A stretch of DNA of 64,000 nt from Paenibacillus massiliensis 2301065 = DSM 16942 (GCF_000377505.1 NZ_KB898188.1:372001-436000), one strand, 5' to 3'. Counted from the first letter of the stretch, positions 44,728-55,376 are shown. Numbers and translations: made by a program. The notes: a model not told the origin generated them from the sequence alone.

Positions 44728-45558
44728 TTAGAAATTAAAGTTGTCCGGGTCGGAGCCAAACCGCTCATTACGGTTCAGGCTATCGATCTTCTGCATATCC
44801 TCGGCAGACAGCTCAAAATCAAAAATATCCGCATTCTCGATAATCCGTGATTCGTTAATGGATTTTGGAATGGTGATAATATCATGCTGGAGATCCCAGC
44901 GCAAAATAACCTGCGCGACACTCTTGTTATATTTACCAGCAATCTCCTGAACCAGTTCGTTCGTCAGCAGTCTTCCATTGCCGAGCGGGGACCAGGCTTC
45001 TACCTTGATATTCTTGGAAGCACAGTATGCTCTTAACGGCTCCTGCGACAGCAGGGGATGAAGCTCGATCTGGTTCACCATTGGAGCAATCTCGGCATCA
45101 GCCAGCAGATCCTCCAAGTGGTGCTGATGGAAATTACTCACTCCAATCGCACGCACACGACCATCCTTATACAGTTTCTCGATTGCTCTCCAAGTCTCCT
45201 TGTACTTCCCGCCCACAGGCCAGTGTATGAGATAAAGATCCGTATAATCCAGCTGAAGCTTGCTCAGACTTTCATCAAAGGCAGCCAACGTCGTCTCATA
45301 GCCCTGATCGGAGTTCCATACCTTAGTTGTAATAAATAAGCTGTCTCGCGGAGCCCCAGACTCACGGATAGCCTGTCCAACGCCTTCTTCATTCTTGTAG
45401 ACAGCAGCAGTATCAATGCTCTTATAACCCGCCTTAATAGCTGATTTCACAGCATGTACGACCTCGTTGCCATCCTGTACCTTCCATACCCCAAGACCTA
45501 GACGGGGCATCTCCACACCATTATGTAAAGTAGTAGTATCCTGTAGACTGTTCACCAT
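44728..45558 (-). CDS. aldo/keto reductase (AKR5, YvgN/YtbE type)
   Basis: A 276-residue AKR with the tetrad visible: Asp and Tyr in [11 protein letters not shown], Lys in [10 protein letters not shown], His in [25 protein letters not shown] and [10 protein letters not shown] (cofactor phosphate site) are complete. Relatives reduce methylglyoxal and other aldehydes or 2,5-diketogluconate. ATG 45558 (MVNSLQD) has GGAGGTGG; the ORF is open further upstream without similarity. Confidence 0.92.
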   Translation of the reverse strand: MVNSLQDTTTLHNGVEMPRLGLGVWKVQDGNEVVHAVKSAIKAGYKSIDTAAVYKNEEGVGQAIRESGAPRDSLFITTKVWNSDQGYETTLAAFDESLSKLQLDYTDLYLIHWPVGGKYKETWRAIEKLYKDGRVRAIGVSNFHQHHLEDLLADAEIAPMVNQIELHPLLSQEPLRAYCASKNIKVEAWSPLGNGRLLTNELVQEIAGKYNKSVAQVILRWDLQHDIITIPKSINESRIIENADIFDFELSAEDMQKIDSLNRNERFGSDPDNFNF

Positions 45559-45752
45559 GAAGCATCCACCTCCAGATTTTTTCACGTTATTAGTATACAT
45601 ATTTTGGTTAGCTCTTGGCAACTCAAGCAGGGAGCATCCAACCATACACAAGCATCTTCCTTATCATTTCTAAATGCATAGACCATTGCCCTATTTGAGA
45701 CACTGAGTAAGGTGCCTAGACGCACCAAATTGTCACAAGGAGGGGAACTACC

Positions 45753-45974
45753 ATGGCCAAACCGGATAATCGCGCCGATAATGTGCAGCATCTCCAGCAA
45801 AACATCCAGCATACAATCCAGAATCTACATGAGGCAGAGCAATATCTGGATGAGCACGCTGACGAAATGGATGCTCAGGAATACACACAAATCAACGAGA
45901 AGAACCAGCGGCGGGAAGCCAGCATTCGCAGCTCCAGAGCTGAGGTCAAGGATGAAGCCAGGCACAGCAAGTAA
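45753..45974 (+). CDS. tlp: small acid-soluble spore protein Tlp
   Basis: A 73-residue helical protein with the Tlp pattern: MAKPDNRADNVQHLQQNIQ, then NEKNQRREASIRSSRAEVKDEA. In Bacillus it is made in the forespore under sigma G and kept in the mature spore core. CAAGGAGGGG precedes the ATG. Its presence supports a spore-forming host. Confidence 0.93.
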   Translation: MAKPDNRADNVQHLQQNIQHTIQNLHEAEQYLDEHADEMDAQEYTQINEKNQRREASIRSSRAEVKDEARHSK

Positions 45975-46068
45975 CGTCTCCAAATAGCTGGCAATGAAGA
46001 GCTCTGGCCGACCGGTCCTATTCTTCTTTAACAGTTGACTTGAACTACGTTGACCTGAAGTACGAAGA

Positions 46069-46101
46069 CCGGGCCTGATGCAGAATATGCAGCAGACCCG
46101 G
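46069..46101 (+). terminator. hairpin between tlp and the DUF1266 gene
   Basis: CCGGG (46069-46073) pairs with CCCGG (46097-46101), with CTG/CAG and TGCA/TGCA inside. It stands between convergent genes; the T tract is short. Confidence 0.5.
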
Positions 46102-46132
46102 GCTTTCCAATTTGTATCACATTGGTGGACAT

Positions 46133-46786
46133 TTACGACCAAAGACTAATTTTGCGAAAAGGGCTGCGGCGGGATGTCAACAGCTTCACGACAATCAGAC
46201 TGTATTTGTCGAACATTCTGCTATAGACCCCTTTATCCATGAATGCAACCCCTACAAAAAAGCCTGTCACCACATCACGCCAATTGGTGTACACTGCCTG
46301 TAGGGCTTGCAGAATACGAAGCGAGTATTGCTTCTTTTCATCATCTGTCAGCCACTTCAGCCTATGACCTGCATATACATAATATAGGGAAAAGATATAA
46401 TCATGGGCCGCAATGCCCGCTGGCGGCATCCGGTTCACGAATCGACTGATCATCTCGAATCTGTAGCGCTCCAGAGACCCCTCGTGCAGATCACGAATGT
46501 ACTCTGCTCTGGATGCTTCGGGCACACAGGCGATCCTCAAGTAATTCTCTTCGAACTGGTGACGGAATCCCTCTCGAAGACGCCATTCAATATGCGCCTT
46601 TAGCTGCTCCGCATTTGTAACTTCCCATTGCTCTTCCATGTGCTCCTTGAGCTCGTTTTTACTTACGAACATCCGCTCTGGACTCTGGTGATAATAATCT
46701 CCGTCCGGATGGACTGAACACATTCCCACAAGAGCCCGACTACAGGCCTCCGCCAATCGGGAACCGTACTGGAGCTTTACATTCAT
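46133..46786 (-). CDS. DUF1266-like protein, copy 1 of the Hsp70 island
   Basis: A 217-residue soluble protein. Its second half carries the DUF1266 pattern: GIAAHDYIFSLYYVYAGHRLKWLTDDE, then YTNWRDVVTGFFVGVAF, ending SLIVVKLLTSRRSPFRKISLWS. The E. coli hscC neighbourhood encodes proteins of the same family (YbeU, YbeR), whose function is not known. It is paralogous to 49303-49947 over its whole length. Last gene of the leftward island, 31 bases after the J-like gene. Confidence 0.72.
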   Translation of the reverse strand: MNVKLQYGSRLAEACSRALVGMCSVHPDGDYYHQSPERMFVSKNELKEHMEEQWEVTNAEQLKAHIEWRLREGFRHQFEENYLRIACVPEASRAEYIRDLHEGSLERYRFEMISRFVNRMPPAGIAAHDYIFSLYYVYAGHRLKWLTDDEKKQYSLRILQALQAVYTNWRDVVTGFFVGVAFMDKGVYSRMFDKYSLIVVKLLTSRRSPFRKISLWS

Positions 46787-46817
46787 CGCACATTCGCTCC
46801 TTTGTAGGATTTTCCTT

Positions 46818-49265
46818 TTAAATAGTCTTATATCTATATTGCTTCCAGCGCCGATAGACCTCCATCAGCATGGAACTGATGAACAAGAAGAGAAGGATAC
46901 CGAACAGCCAGCTTACCGCGCTTGGATGTCCACGTTCTGCTGCCTGCGCCTCGGCAAGGGCATCACCCTCCAGATACATATCAGCCAGTGGATGACTCTT
47001 GAAATAATTATTATTCTCTGAATGATAGCTCCACTTATCCAGCTCGAACCTGAGGGCACCGGTCGTCAGCGGGACGACTTGTCCTTCCACTGTAAAACTG
47101 GTACCTGACACAATCGACTCTGCCTGCTGAGTGCTCAGCCGAACGGGAATCGCATGCTTTCCTAGTGCACCTATCACAATTCGGTCCGCGTGCGCAGCAG
47201 ATTGTCTTTGCTTCTTCAGGTCTGTCTGATCCATATACTGTGTTGCTCCATTGTCTGTGGTCACGATATATAGATCATCCAGCTTTCGTACATCCTGAAG
47301 TGTCATTCGGACGAGTGGAGCACCAGACGAATGTTCCAGCTCTGCGACACTGATCACCTCTCTATACTCCTTCTCCGTACCCGGAGTATTCTGTAGAGAA
47401 GAGAGGTATTTCAATACAGACACACCGGTATCCGCATGAAAGGAGATAGAGAACAGAAAGGCCAGGATTCCGATGCCGATAAGCCTGGTAGCATTATTTC
47501 GAACGGATGCAAACAGGAAAAACATAAGCCGTGGAATGGAGTCTGTGTAGCCTAGACTACGCCGGGCAGACCTTCTTCTCCACCATGGAGCTTGCTGCGC
47601 CATGGCCTTGTTCACTTCATGATAGGAGAAGCACGCCTCCAGATCCTCTGGATCAAGCTCCATCAGCCTTTGATACGTCTCGCGAGCTTCAGGATATCGT
47701 CCGGTCTGCTGCTGGCATTGGCCTAGTAGATTCAGTGCTTCCCTATGATCGGGATTTCGACGAAGTATATCCGTTACAACCACTTCTGCCTCTGCTGCTT
47801 GTCCCAGCCTGATCCATATGCGTGCACGAATAAGCGCAATCTCCTCCTCAGTAGGATCAAGCTGCAAATATCTCGTGCAGTATTCCAGTATTTCTTCCTC
47901 CTGACCTGATATCTGAGCGAACCGAATGCGCAGACGCAGCAGATCCGGGTCCGCACTCAGGATGGCTTCAGCCTCCTCTAGCTTGATACCAGCTTGAGCT
48001 CTGCGACCGAAACGAAGAGCGTGGTACGCCTCCTCTCTCAGCTCCAGATACTGCTCCGCCAGCTCATCTTCAAGCACCGCTACACAGGAGTATCCGAGGT
48101 CAGTCTCATACATGGGATGGAAGGCATAGAGCCGTACATTCGTGTACTGCTCGGCAAATATATCAGGGTCAATCAGCATTTTTTCCTTCCAGCCGAATGC
48201 CTGATCCAGCATGCCCCACACCGAAGGCGGCACGAAATAATGCTCCTCCATAAAATCAAGTACCTCTTCAGATAGCTCCTCCTGAATACTTGCATTCCAC
48301 ATGACATCCGCACTAAGCAGTGCTGCCCAATTCTCTACCCGCACACGCTCTGCCATCGTGTAATAGATGTCCTCCAGATGCTCCATGAAGGCTTCAACAG
48401 TGTCTATATTGTCTGACTCTACGTTCTCATCAACGTCCGCCTCCAGGGTATGAGCAATGGGACTGTAACTCCTGAGATCATCAGCGCGCTCCCGTCTGTC
48501 ATACTCATCGTCTTCCTCTTCATCCTGAATCGGTTCTTGATGCATGTATGCATCGGCAACTGACGCATCCGGTTCACGCTCCTGATGTCCGTCATAGCCC
48601 TCGTCTGCTGGAGCAGTATCCTCTGCATCCCCACCATTAGGTTCAGGAGAAACATAGACGTGGCGGATCAAGCGAGGAACGACCAATTCAGCGTCCGCAT
48701 CTTCACTCGTATAGTCATGCTGAGCAGTCTGCATAAGCCGAGGAACTGTGTAATCTTCGCTATGATCCTCAGCATCCGCCTCCGACTGCGATACCTCTTC
48801 AATCTCTTGATGTGGCCCTGCGAATCGCGGTACCGTCCGAGGCTGAGGCTCCGGCTCTGATTGTGAATCTGGGTCCGGGCCAGATCCTTCGCCAGCAATC
48901 TCATGTGTGGATGAGATGCCCTCCAGATGATCCTGCTCAGATACCGATGATCTTTCATCATCGGCAGTAGTTCCAACTGTCGCAGATTCACCTGAATCAT
49001 CCGCATACACTGGGTCTTCTGGGTCTCTCTTTTCCGCATCACCTTTTACGTCATCTTCGATCTCATCGTCATCCTCGTCATCCTCAACTCCATGTTGCTG
49101 GCGCCATTTTGCTTCCTTCACAGCACGATCATAGGCTTCACGCAGCCGTTGGTACCCTTCTGGGTCATCCTCAGGATGTGTCTGCTTCAACTTGCCGGCA
49201 TAAGCCCGCTTGACTGCTCGGACATCCGAGGTTGGCTCTATGCCTAGCAGCTCCCATATGTACAT
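46818..49265 (-). CDS. large J-domain-like membrane protein with TPR-like repeats (DjlB/DjlC-like), copy A
   Basis: An 815-residue protein. Residues 1-50 form a J-like domain (WELLGIEPTSDVRAVKRAY, then [20 protein letters not shown]), where the J-domain HPD tripeptide reads HPED. Then a very acidic, probably disordered region (about 55-280), a helical module (LEDIYYTMAERV... FVPPSVWGMLDQAFGWK), TPR-like repeats (about 420-560), a TM near 600, a soluble, probably extracytosolic segment and a second TM near the C-terminus. Such proteins partner HscC-type Hsp70 in E. coli. Located between the two DUF1266-like genes. Confidence 0.78.
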   Translation of the reverse strand: MYIWELLGIEPTSDVRAVKRAYAGKLKQTHPEDDPEGYQRLREAYDRAVKEAKWRQQHGVEDDEDDDEIEDDVKGDAEKRDPEDPVYADDSGESATVGTTADDERSSVSEQDHLEGISSTHEIAGEGSGPDPDSQSEPEPQPRTVPRFAGPHQEIEEVSQSEADAEDHSEDYTVPRLMQTAQHDYTSEDADAELVVPRLIRHVYVSPEPNGGDAEDTAPADEGYDGHQEREPDASVADAYMHQEPIQDEEEDDEYDRRERADDLRSYSPIAHTLEADVDENVESDNIDTVEAFMEHLEDIYYTMAERVRVENWAALLSADVMWNASIQEELSEEVLDFMEEHYFVPPSVWGMLDQAFGWKEKMLIDPDIFAEQYTNVRLYAFHPMYETDLGYSCVAVLEDELAEQYLELREEAYHALRFGRRAQAGIKLEEAEAILSADPDLLRLRIRFAQISGQEEEILEYCTRYLQLDPTEEEIALIRARIWIRLGQAAEAEVVVTDILRRNPDHREALNLLGQCQQQTGRYPEARETYQRLMELDPEDLEACFSYHEVNKAMAQQAPWWRRRSARRSLGYTDSIPRLMFFLFASVRNNATRLIGIGILAFLFSISFHADTGVSVLKYLSSLQNTPGTEKEYREVISVAELEHSSGAPLVRMTLQDVRKLDDLYIVTTDNGATQYMDQTDLKKQRQSAAHADRIVIGALGKHAIPVRLSTQQAESIVSGTSFTVEGQVVPLTTGALRFELDKWSYHSENNNYFKSHPLADMYLEGDALAEAQAAERGHPSAVSWLFGILLFLFISSMLMEVYRRWKQYRYKTI

Positions 49266-49302
49266 CCTATATCTCCACCTCTCCAGATGATTATTTGCAG
49301 GC

Positions 49303-49947
49303 TTACGCCCACAAGCTCATGTTGTGAATCAGGCTATACCGGGAGGTGAGCAAGTGAACATGAGGTGGATAATACCCCAAGACCCTCTTTTCCTGTGCCT
49401 TATCAAATGCATATCCAATCGTAAAAGCCAAAATCACATCGCGCCAATTCGTGTAATCAGTCCGAATCGCGGTCATAGCTTTGATACAATAGGCCTCTCT
49501 TTGCTCCCGTGTCAGCCAGCCTAGTCTGTGGCCCCCGTAGGCTACATATATACCTCGAATATAATCATAGGCGGATATGCCTCCACTAGGCATGCGATGC
49601 AGCATTTTAAGGACTATTTCTAATCTGTAGAACTCTGTTGACATTGGAGGAACCCGCTCCATATATCCCTCTTGCTGCTGCCGCGGCATACAAGCGAGTC
49701 GCATATACATCTGTTGATATTCTTGCCGTATCCCGGATTGGAAACATCCCTCTATATGACGTTGTATGCTGACAGTGTCCGCAATTCCCATCGCCCCAAA
49801 TTCTCGAAGCAGCTCCCGTTTACTTGATATTAGCTGCATGGGATTCTGCTGATGATAGTAGCCCATAATACTAAAATCGAACATACCAACAAGAGCCTCG
49901 CTGCATGCCGCCAGTGATCTGGAGCCATGTTTAATGTCTACAATAAT
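49303..49947 (-). CDS. DUF1266-like protein, copy 2, probable ATT start
   Basis: A 214-residue protein with the DUF1266 pattern GISAYDYIRGIYVAYGGHRLGWLTREQ and YTNWRDVILAFTIGYAF. The first ATG (49884) would drop 21 residues that match the paralogue: KHGSRSLAACSEALVGM here against QYGSRLAEACSRALVGM there. Reading back in frame, the codon aligned with the paralogue's ATG is ATT at 49947, preceded by GGGGTGA at good spacing, with a TGA stop two codons further upstream. So an AUU start, as in infC, is the simplest reading; 49884 is the fallback. Confidence 0.68.
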   Translation of the reverse strand: MIVDIKHGSRSLAACSEALVGMFDFSIMGYYHQQNPMQLISSKRELLREFGAMGIADTVSIQRHIEGCFQSGIRQEYQQMYMRLACMPRQQQEGYMERVPPMSTEFYRLEIVLKMLHRMPSGGISAYDYIRGIYVAYGGHRLGWLTREQREAYCIKAMTAIRTDYTNWRDVILAFTIGYAFDKAQEKRVLGYYPPHVHLLTSRYSLIHNMSLWA

Positions 49948-49964
49948 ATGAATTCACCCCGTCT

Positions 49965-52175
49965 CTATAGGCTGTATCTGAAGCCCTTCCAGCAACAATA
50001 GCATTGCTTCAACCAACTAACGCACATAAAGAGCCAGATCAGCAGGAGCACTCGGGTGATTACGGTGTACTCTCTCAGCCAATAGATCATGAACCCCAGC
50101 ACCAGCACACCAGCAAAGACGGGTAATGTCTTGTAGACCAGACTGATCAGCAGCATTACAAACGGGTGCTTCAGCGTGCCATACAGCTTCCTCTTCAAGG
50201 TCGCTCTATGCAGCCACCCACCTTGCTTAACCAAGCCCATTTTAGCTTCACGAATGGCCATCAAGGCATCTATATCCTTATGATTCAGCCTATGGGCCTC
50301 CTCAAATGCCTGTTTGGCCTCCTCGAAGCTGTGTTGGAGCAGCTTACACTGGCCGAGCAAGTAGATTCCGTCAGGCTGATCTGGAAGCTTGAGAAGCAAC
50401 TCTTTCAGCACTTGCTCTGCTTCTCCTATTCGTTCCAGCTTCAACAGCATACGTGCACGAATAAGCACACCATCCACATCTTCTGGGCAAAGCCGCAAGT
50501 ACCTAATGCTATAAGTAAGCGCAGCCTCTTCTTCTCCTTTGAGCCATAGGAACTGCACCTGTATACGCAATCGATCTGGGTCATCGGCAAAAATTCGCTC
50601 AGCCTGTTCCAGCTTCTGTTCGGCCTGGGCTTGCTGTCCATTAAGCCAAGCGCGATAAGCACTTTCCCGAATAAATAAATACCTGTCTACCTGATCTGTA
50701 GGAATACGGGTCAATTGACTATATCCAAGCTCAGTTTGGTAGCCAGGATGAAAAACAGCTTCAACGAGCTTAGGGTAACGCTCCTTGAATTCATCGGGAT
50801 TCAGTTCCTGCCTCGTGGACCAGTCAAAGCCCTGGTCAAGCAGCCGCCAGACAGATGGAGGCAAAAAGTAATGCTTGTTAAAGAAATTGAGCACCCGCTC
50901 AGCCAATTCCTCCTGTTGAGACGCATCCCACATCATGTCGGACTGCAGCCATTCCGACCATACCTCTGGACAAACACGATCCGAAAAGACATTATAGATG
51001 TCCTCCATCCGCTGCAAGAACAGCTTCAGATGCATCTGTGGAACTATCCTCGTATACAGATCTCGCGCTTCTTCCAGTTTGACCTGTAACTGTAATTCTT
51101 GTGCTGTGGATTGAATACCAGCGGCATTTAAGGCTACAACTTCAGAAAGTAGCCTCTCTAGCACAGACTCTGCCTCTGCGACTCGTTCAAGCTTCAGCAG
51201 ACTATGCGCCTGGGTTAACAAGATCTCCACATCATCGGGACACCGCGTGAGGTACCGCTCACAATAGAACAAGACAGCCTCTTGCTCATTCTTCAAGAGA
51301 TAGAACTGAATCTGCATCCGTTGTAAATCCGGGTCACTCGTATGATACTCTTCAGCCTGCTGAAGCAATGGCTCAGCTTCTGTGCTGAGCTTGTTGAACT
51401 GTGCTATATATTCGCTTTCCTTAATATATAAGTACCTTTTCACCTGCGTTTCACGAATTCTCGTTAGCTGCTCCAGCAAGATATAGATTTCTTCTCGAAG
51501 TCTAAGATACGCCTCTCGCTCTTCCCCTGGAACTGGTAACAATAAAGAATAGCCCTGTTCCGTGTTGTACGTCTGCTCAAAGCCATACTTGCTAATTTGG
51601 GAATAGCGTGCTTGGAATTCATCCGGTGAAGTCAGCATCGCATCCTTCCACCCAAAAGCATGATCCAGCAGTCGCCAGACGGGTAGAGGCAAAAAGTAAT
51701 GCTCGTTGAAGAAGTCCATTACCTGCTCTGACAATTCGGCATACACGGAGTCGCTCCACAAGATATCGGAATTCAGCCATTCAGCCCATATTTCTGGGTT
51801 AATGCGCTCGGCAAAATCTGTATAGATTTCTTGCATTCTCTGCAGAAAAGCCTCTGCCGAGCTGCTCTCCAGAGCACTGACCACGGGTACAATACCATCG
51901 TCGATGCTCATCCCTGTATGCTTGGGAGCAGTAGACTTAGACTCCGTGTCCGAGCTGGCTTCGTCCATGCTTACTGTCCTAGAGGCGTCCGCTGCTTCCT
52001 CAGGCTGCATACTCCATTTTGCTTCCTTGATTGCACGATCGTAGGCTTCTCGCAATCGCTGATACTCTTCCGGGTCATCCTCCGGATGCGTCTGCTTCAA
52101 CTTGCCGGCGTATGCCCGCTTGATTGCACGCACATCCGTTGTCGATTCAATACCGAGCAGTCTCCATACACTCAC
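49965..52175 (-). CDS. large J-domain-like membrane protein with internal duplication, copy B
   Basis: A 736-residue protein: J-like domain ([20 protein letters not shown], then [20 protein letters not shown]), then two tandem copies of a module of about 250 residues (each with IYxx[24 protein letters not shown]), TPR-like helices with [22 protein letters not shown], and two TMs in the last 90 residues. The TTG at 52202 and the GTG at 52175 are both possible; GTG 52175 aligns with the start of copy A. It begins 11 bases after the hscC stop. Presumed co-chaperone of the adjacent Hsp70. Confidence 0.75.
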   Translation of the reverse strand: MSVWRLLGIESTTDVRAIKRAYAGKLKQTHPEDDPEEYQRLREAYDRAIKEAKWSMQPEEAADASRTVSMDEASSDTESKSTAPKHTGMSIDDGIVPVVSALESSSAEAFLQRMQEIYTDFAERINPEIWAEWLNSDILWSDSVYAELSEQVMDFFNEHYFLPLPVWRLLDHAFGWKDAMLTSPDEFQARYSQISKYGFEQTYNTEQGYSLLLPVPGEEREAYLRLREEIYILLEQLTRIRETQVKRYLYIKESEYIAQFNKLSTEAEPLLQQAEEYHTSDPDLQRMQIQFYLLKNEQEAVLFYCERYLTRCPDDVEILLTQAHSLLKLERVAEAESVLERLLSEVVALNAAGIQSTAQELQLQVKLEEARDLYTRIVPQMHLKLFLQRMEDIYNVFSDRVCPEVWSEWLQSDMMWDASQQEELAERVLNFFNKHYFLPPSVWRLLDQGFDWSTRQELNPDEFKERYPKLVEAVFHPGYQTELGYSQLTRIPTDQVDRYLFIRESAYRAWLNGQQAQAEQKLEQAERIFADDPDRLRIQVQFLWLKGEEEAALTYSIRYLRLCPEDVDGVLIRARMLLKLERIGEAEQVLKELLLKLPDQPDGIYLLGQCKLLQHSFEEAKQAFEEAHRLNHKDIDALMAIREAKMGLVKQGGWLHRATLKRKLYGTLKHPFVMLLISLVYKTLPVFAGVLVLGFMIYWLREYTVITRVLLLIWLFMCVSWLKQCYCCWKGFRYSL

Positions 52176-52186
52176 AAGAAGATACA

Positions 52187-53887
52187 CTAGAAATCCATCC
52201 AACGCTCAAGATGATCGAGCTGTTTCTTGAGTGTCGCTGCCGCCTTTTTGATCTCTGCATCATTTTGCGTATGAATCAACGCTTCAAACTGCTCCATCAG
52301 GAAAGCAATCTCACCACGCTTCTCTCCCAGAGCCTCCTCGTACAAGCGCTCTCCACGCGCCAGCAGCAGACGATTCTCCGCCCGATCCCGCGGATGAATC
52401 TTAATATCCTTGAGTAGTTTGAGACGCTCCTCAATCTCCTCAGGAGTCATATGTCCAGGATTCTTCTCGATAACAAGCTTCTTCACCTTGCCTGTGCTGA
52501 CCGTAGTGACTTCGACCTCCAGAATACCGTTGATATCATAGGTGAAGCGTACATCAATCGCCTGTTCGCCTGCCTTGTCCGTGGGTACTCCGACAGTCAT
52601 TTCGCCAATTTTGATGTTATTCTCGACCCGGCGGCTCTCGCCTTGATAGATGCTGATCTCGATTTCCTTCTGCTGATCATGCAACGTGACATAGGTCTCT
52701 ACACGACTGACTGGAATAGCTGTATTACGCTCGATGATCGGTGAGAAATGTCCGTGATCCAGGTGATCCCCCTTCATTCGCTTCGTCGTGTCAATACCGA
52801 GTGTGAACGGGCACACATCTGTAAGAATTACTTCCTTCAGCATCTCATTACGTTCCTTGAGTGCTACCTGTATGGCAGCCCCCATAGCTACGGCTTCATC
52901 AGGATTGATCTGAGTATAAGGGAGCTTGCCGAACATCTTGCTAACGACTGAACGAACAGTCGGCATCCGTGTCGCCCCACCGATCATGATGACCGCATCC
53001 AGATCATCCGGTGTAAGGGAGGCATCGCGAAGCGCACGTTCCAATGGATGTCGCAGGCGCAGAATCAATTGAGACACGATCTTGTCGAAATCCGTCCGAC
53101 TGACACTAATCTGATACTCCTGACCGGCGTGCAGGAAGCTCATCTCCCCGGCTGTTCCACTGCTGATCCCCCGCTTGCATAGCTCCGCCTGCTTGAAGAG
53201 GGCCGTTCGTCCTTTCTCGTCCATCTCCTGATAATCAATACCGACCTTCTCTACAAAATAGGACACCAATAGCTGCGTAAAGTCCTCACCGCCCAGATAG
53301 TTATCACCTGCGATGGACTTCACTTCCATGACGCCATCAAAGAACTCCAGAATGGAGACATCAAAAGTCCCTCCCCCGAGGTCGAATACGAGGAAGGTAG
53401 TATCGGAATCCCGCATATGCAGTCCATATGAGATCGCTGCAGCGGTTGGCTCACTTATTAGCCGTTCTACCTTCAGGCCTGCAAATTCGGCAGCCCGCAT
53501 GGTCGCTTTGCGCTGGCTATCGTTAAAATAGGCGGGGACACTAATCACCGCTTCATGTACTTGCTGTCCAAGAAAGGCTTCGGCATCAGCTTTGAGGGAT
53601 TGAAGTATGAACGAGGACAGCTCTTCGGGTGAGAAAGAGTGACTCCCCAGCTTGTAACGTTTCTCAGTCCCCATATAGCGCTTAAAGGTAGAGACCGTCA
53701 CATGCGGATGAGTAATCAATCGCTCCTTGGCAATGGTGCCGACCAGAATCTCTCCATTATTATCTACGCTCACCACTGAAGGGGTTAACCGCTCATCCAA
53801 GGCGTTCGGGATGATCTTCGGCCCCTCCTCGGTCCAATAGGCCACAAGACTATTCGTGGTACCCAAATCAATACCTATCATTGTCAT
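52187..53887 (-). CDS. hscC: HscC-type Hsp70 chaperone
   Basis: A 566-residue Hsp70 with complete ATPase signatures: [29 protein letters not shown], and [15 protein letters not shown]. It is shorter than DnaK (about 610-640), with an abbreviated C-terminal lid ending [10 protein letters not shown], as in HscC. The substrate-binding beta domain is intact ([12 protein letters not shown] onwards). HscC is a specialised Hsp70 that works with DjlB/DjlC J-proteins in E. coli. Its first position in the core island and the tight spacing to J-like copy B support the same partnership here. Confidence 0.9.
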   Translation of the reverse strand: MTMIGIDLGTTNSLVAYWTEEGPKIIPNALDERLTPSVVSVDNNGEILVGTIAKERLITHPHVTVSTFKRYMGTEKRYKLGSHSFSPEELSSFILQSLKADAEAFLGQQVHEAVISVPAYFNDSQRKATMRAAEFAGLKVERLISEPTAAAISYGLHMRDSDTTFLVFDLGGGTFDVSILEFFDGVMEVKSIAGDNYLGGEDFTQLLVSYFVEKVGIDYQEMDEKGRTALFKQAELCKRGISSGTAGEMSFLHAGQEYQISVSRTDFDKIVSQLILRLRHPLERALRDASLTPDDLDAVIMIGGATRMPTVRSVVSKMFGKLPYTQINPDEAVAMGAAIQVALKERNEMLKEVILTDVCPFTLGIDTTKRMKGDHLDHGHFSPIIERNTAIPVSRVETYVTLHDQQKEIEISIYQGESRRVENNIKIGEMTVGVPTDKAGEQAIDVRFTYDINGILEVEVTTVSTGKVKKLVIEKNPGHMTPEEIEERLKLLKDIKIHPRDRAENRLLLARGERLYEEALGEKRGEIAFLMEQFEALIHTQNDAEIKKAAATLKKQLDHLERWMDF

Positions 53888-54065
53888 ACCATATCACCTT
53901 TTCTCTAGTTGAATCATATAATTTTACAGCATTGGAATAAGACTACTCTAGAGTATAAAGTTCGGATTCTACTATACTGCCTCTACGTAATTATGTAAGC
54001 ATATCTGCATCTATAGGTCCTGTATGAATCAGCAACCCACATGACGACAGCTTTCCAATCAACGC

Positions 54066-54110
54066 AAAAAAAAGCCCCGCATTTCAGCACATGCTGATGC
54101 GAGGGCTTTT
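54066..54110 (-). terminator. terminator between the RDD genes and hscC
   Basis: AAAGCCC and GGGCTTT arms with CGCAT/ATGCG and CAGC/GCTG inside; read leftward it ends in eight T. It suggests that the RDD pair and the hscC island are separate transcripts, with readthrough possible. Confidence 0.8.
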
Positions 54111-54151
54111 TGAACAATAACCGATCCGAACACTTCATTCTATCGTAGGCC

Positions 54152-54742
54152 TTAACGGAAGGAACCGGGATCTGGGTAAGTGGGTTGTGGAGCCAATCCC
54201 ATCTGTGGCGCCAATCCCTCAGCGGCCTCCATTTGTTGCATTTTCTTCGTATACTCCAATACATTCTTGTTCACCACATAGGTGCGAGCGATCATATCAT
54301 GAAGCGCCTGCTTGTGCTGAGTGAAGCCTGCCATAATATGCCCGACTCCCAGCGTTGCCACTGTAACCAGTCGACACCAATAGCGAACACTAGCCTGGCC
54401 AAAGGTCAGCGGATTCATCCCTTCATCCACAACCACAATCCCCAGCGCCATTTTCCCTACGGTTCCTTGAACCTTAGACGACTCCATCAAGGCGTAATAG
54501 AGCCATACCCCTAAGCTTAATGGAATCGCAGCAAGAAAAGGGAGCATCATACTGAAAAAAACCAGGAGCGCACTTACAGCCCCGGGGTCTTCACCATCAA
54601 TAGCCATAGCTAGCCCTACGGGTATAATCGACAGCGGAATAAGTATAATTGAAATAATCATGCCAATTATAGAACTTGCAGTACCAATAATAAAAGAATC
54701 AATAACATAAGCTCCTAGTCGTTTCCAAAAACCTGCATGCAT
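54152..54742 (-). CDS. RDD-family membrane protein, copy 1
   Basis: A 196-residue protein that opens with the RDD motif AGFWKRLGAYVIDSF and has four hydrophobic segments (about 15-45, 60-85, 110-130) and the family's GTVGKMALGIVVVDEG loop. The C-terminus is a polar tail rich in Met, Gln and Pro. RDD proteins are of mostly unknown function, some linked to Na+/H+ transport. GGAGG precedes the ATG. Closely related to the next gene. Confidence 0.88.
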   Translation of the reverse strand: MHAGFWKRLGAYVIDSFIIGTASSIIGMIISIILIPLSIIPVGLAMAIDGEDPGAVSALLVFFSMMLPFLAAIPLSLGVWLYYALMESSKVQGTVGKMALGIVVVDEGMNPLTFGQASVRYWCRLVTVATLGVGHIMAGFTQHKQALHDMIARTYVVNKNVLEYTKKMQQMEAAEGLAPQMGLAPQPTYPDPGSFR

Positions 54743-54815
54743 TGCTCATACCTCCAGCATTCAATGATGTAGTCGTGTTATCAGTATAGCGCCATAGCAC
54801 CGTAAAAGAGCCCCA

Positions 54816-55376
54816 TTAGTCCAGATGCTCCGAGCCTCCAGGAGATGCTTCCATTGATGAAGATGCCTCCATCTGCTTGGCATACGCCAGTACATTCTTG
54901 TTCACTACGTACGTATGGGCGATCATATCATGAAGCGCCTGCTTATGCGTAGTGAAGCCTGCCATAATGTATCCGATCCCTAAGGTAAGTAAAGACACGA
55001 ACTGACTCCAGAAGCGGGCGCTAGCTTGGCCAAAGCTAACTGGCTTCATTTCTGCATCCACCACCACGATGCCCAAGGCCATTTTTCCTACCGTCCCCTG
55101 CACCTTGGACGACTCCATCAGGACATAATACAGCCATACCGAGGCGACATTCGCCACAGAGGATAGTAAAATAAGTATGACCATCATAAAGACGCCAATC
55201 ATATCAGACTCTGTTGATCCTAGCTTTTCTAATGATGCAACAATAAGACCTATCATCCCTAGAAACAAAGGGCTCAGGACAAGCATGAATCCTAACACCG
55301 CCACAGTGCCTCCAAAATATATGATGATGAAATCTATCACATAGGCTCCTAGCCGTTTCCAAAATCCTGCATACAT
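54816..55376 (-). CDS. RDD-family membrane protein, copy 2
   Basis: A 186-residue paralogue of copy 1: AGFWKRLGAYVIDFI at the start, GTVGKMALGIVVVDAE in the loop, and a shared segment HKQALHDMIAHTYVVNKNVL. Four hydrophobic segments. ATG 55376 has GGAGG eight bases upstream; the ORF is open to 55394. A 73-base gap separates it from copy 1, so the pair is probably co-transcribed, perhaps forming a heteromer. Confidence 0.88.
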   Translation of the reverse strand: MYAGFWKRLGAYVIDFIIIYFGGTVAVLGFMLVLSPLFLGMIGLIVASLEKLGSTESDMIGVFMMVILILLSSVANVASVWLYYVLMESSKVQGTVGKMALGIVVVDAEMKPVSFGQASARFWSQFVSLLTLGIGYIMAGFTTHKQALHDMIAHTYVVNKNVLAYAKQMEASSSMEASPGGSEHLD

